From positions 1 through 6,579 of the forward strand of contig DJEH01000124.1 in the NCBI GenBank assembly GCA_002431845.1: a stretch of 6,579 nucleotides of DNA, read 5' to 3'. The first letter of the stretch is position 1; the number at the start of each line of letters is the position of its first letter. The notes under the pieces are model-generated. The model had not been told where the DNA came from and made no database searches. It worked only from the letters and a program-made list of their open reading frames with translations. Origin of the DNA: Prevotellaceae bacterium UBA5903 (GTDB taxonomy: Bacteria; Bacteroidota; Bacteroidia; Bacteroidales; Bacteroidaceae). Position numbers and translations under genes: made by a program. This document shows, piece by piece, positions 5,954 through 6,579 of this stretch.

Positions 5954-6481
5954 ATGCACCAAAATATATTATCGTTAAGAGCATTAGAGCCAGAGGATTT
6001 AACTTTACTCTATACCATAGAGAACGATCCTGAGATGTGGGATTCATCAAGTGCCAATGGGCCTTACTCTAAGTATGCGCTTAAACAATATATAGCTTCT
6101 TCTGCTACGATATATGAGTCTGGCGAACAGCGTTTTGTTATTGAGATGTCGTTGGCAGAAGAGGATGCAAAAATTCCAATAGGGGTTATTGACCTAACTA
6201 ATTATGCTCCGTTAGATTCGCGTGCAGAAGTTGGTGTGGCATTGCTAAAAGAGTATAGAGGGAAAGGATATGGACAACAGGCTCTAACGCTTATAGAGCA
6301 GTATGCAACAAGGTGGTTACGTATGCACACTTTGTATGCTCAAGTACTTGTTAGCAATACGTACTCATGCAAACTTTTTGAAAGAATGGGGTATATAAAT
6401 ATAGCTAAATTACCAAGTTGGCACTATGCAAATGGCAAATATGAAGATATTTTTATATTTATGAAAACTTTTTCTTCTTAA
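5954..6481 (+). CDS. GNAT-family N-acetyltransferase
   Basis: This 175-residue protein is a GCN5-related acetyltransferase that would move an acetyl group from acetyl-CoA to an amine. It opens with the RimJ/SpeG-like LRALEPEDLTLLYTIEND (8-25). Next come the beta strands FVIEMSL (61-67) and IPIGVIDL (74-81), then AEVGVALLKEYRGKGYG, where RGKGYG (102-107) is the motif A pyrophosphate-binding loop. Motif B follows as VLVSNTYSCKLFERMGY (131-147), with Asn135 in the usual place. The length and layout match ribosomal-protein or polyamine acetylases, but the acceptor cannot be told from sequence. ATG 5954 is chosen because the family's N-terminal strand starts right after it. It is the last gene of the recR unit, and its stop is only three bases before the tRNA promoter. 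I see no terminator of its own. Confidence 0.92.
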   Translation: MHQNILSLRALEPEDLTLLYTIENDPEMWDSSSANGPYSKYALKQYIASSATIYESGEQRFVIEMSLAEEDAKIPIGVIDLTNYAPLDSRAEVGVALLKEYRGKGYGQQALTLIEQYATRWLRMHTLYAQVLVSNTYSCKLFERMGYINIAKLPSWHYANGKYEDIFIFMKTFSS

Positions 6482-6484
6482 ATG

Positions 6485-6515
6485 TTTGGCAGTTTAAAAT
6501 AAAGTTGTACCTTTG
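6485..6515 (+). promoter_or_regulatory. tRNA gene promoter (Bacteroidota -33/-7 type)
   Basis: TTTG at 6485-6488, a 19-nt spacer, and TACCTTTG at 6508-6515 form one of the best promoter matches in the window, with the same -7 box as recR. The expected start is near 6519-6521, about 40 bases before the mature 5' end of the tRNA, which fits a short precursor trimmed by RNase P. Confidence 0.82.
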
Positions 6516-6560
6516 CAATCGCAATTCAGAACAAGATGTTATAATCTTTCGGTTTTGAAT

Positions 6561-6579
6561 GGTGTGTTAGTTCAGCTGG
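6561..6579 (+). tRNA. tRNA gene, 5' end only, probably tRNA-Asp
   Basis: The last 19 bases fit tRNA positions 1-19: acceptor strand GGTGTGT, T8, A9, D-stem GTTC, and the D-loop start AGCTGG with the conserved A14 and G18-G19. The GTTC D-stem and GGTGTGT acceptor recall Bacteroidales tRNA-Asp(GUC), but the anticodon lies beyond the window, so the isotype is only a probable call. A strong promoter lies about 45 bases upstream. Further tRNA genes may follow outside the window. Confidence 0.85.

Overview
This window looks like ordinary chromosome from a Bacteroidales bacterium, most likely Prevotella or a close relative. The evidence is the AT-rich intergenic DNA, the lack of Shine-Dalgarno sequences, several matches to the Bacteroidota promoter pattern (TTTG, a 19-20 nt spacer, then TAnnTTTG), and the wording of the IF-3, ThrRS and RecR proteins. 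The genus is inferred from remembered protein similarity, not from a search.

Left half (1-4233, minus strand). Reading in the direction of transcription, the genes are a membrane-anchored alpha/beta hydrolase (4233-3253), threonyl-tRNA synthetase thrS (3089-1146), translation initiation factor IF-3 infC (778-107), and the first codons of ribosomal protein L35 rpmI (23-1, cut by the window edge). This is the widely conserved thrS-infC-rpmI(-rplT) translation cluster. Here thrS has its own promoter and a strong terminator, and infC has a separate promoter beyond that terminator, so the cluster appears split into two transcription units. A stem-loop lies between infC and rpmI.

Centre (4234-4830). 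This roughly 600-base divergent region holds a candidate minus-strand promoter with a long hydrolase leader containing a GNRA-capped hairpin. It also holds two abutting inverted repeats, a possible 50-codon ORF, and the recR promoter.

Right half (4831-6579, plus strand). recR (recombination mediator) is followed closely by a four-helix membrane protein of unknown function and a GNAT acetyltransferase, probably as one operon. Directly after the acetyltransferase stop codon is a near-consensus promoter. About 40 bases beyond it is the 5' end of a tRNA gene, probably tRNA-Asp, cut by the window edge.

I found no mobile element, CRISPR array, phage gene or evident novel system. The points most worth following up are regulatory: the recR promoter that implies an almost leaderless mRNA, the hairpin in the hydrolase leader, the infC-rpmI stem-loop, and the small ORF upstream of recR.
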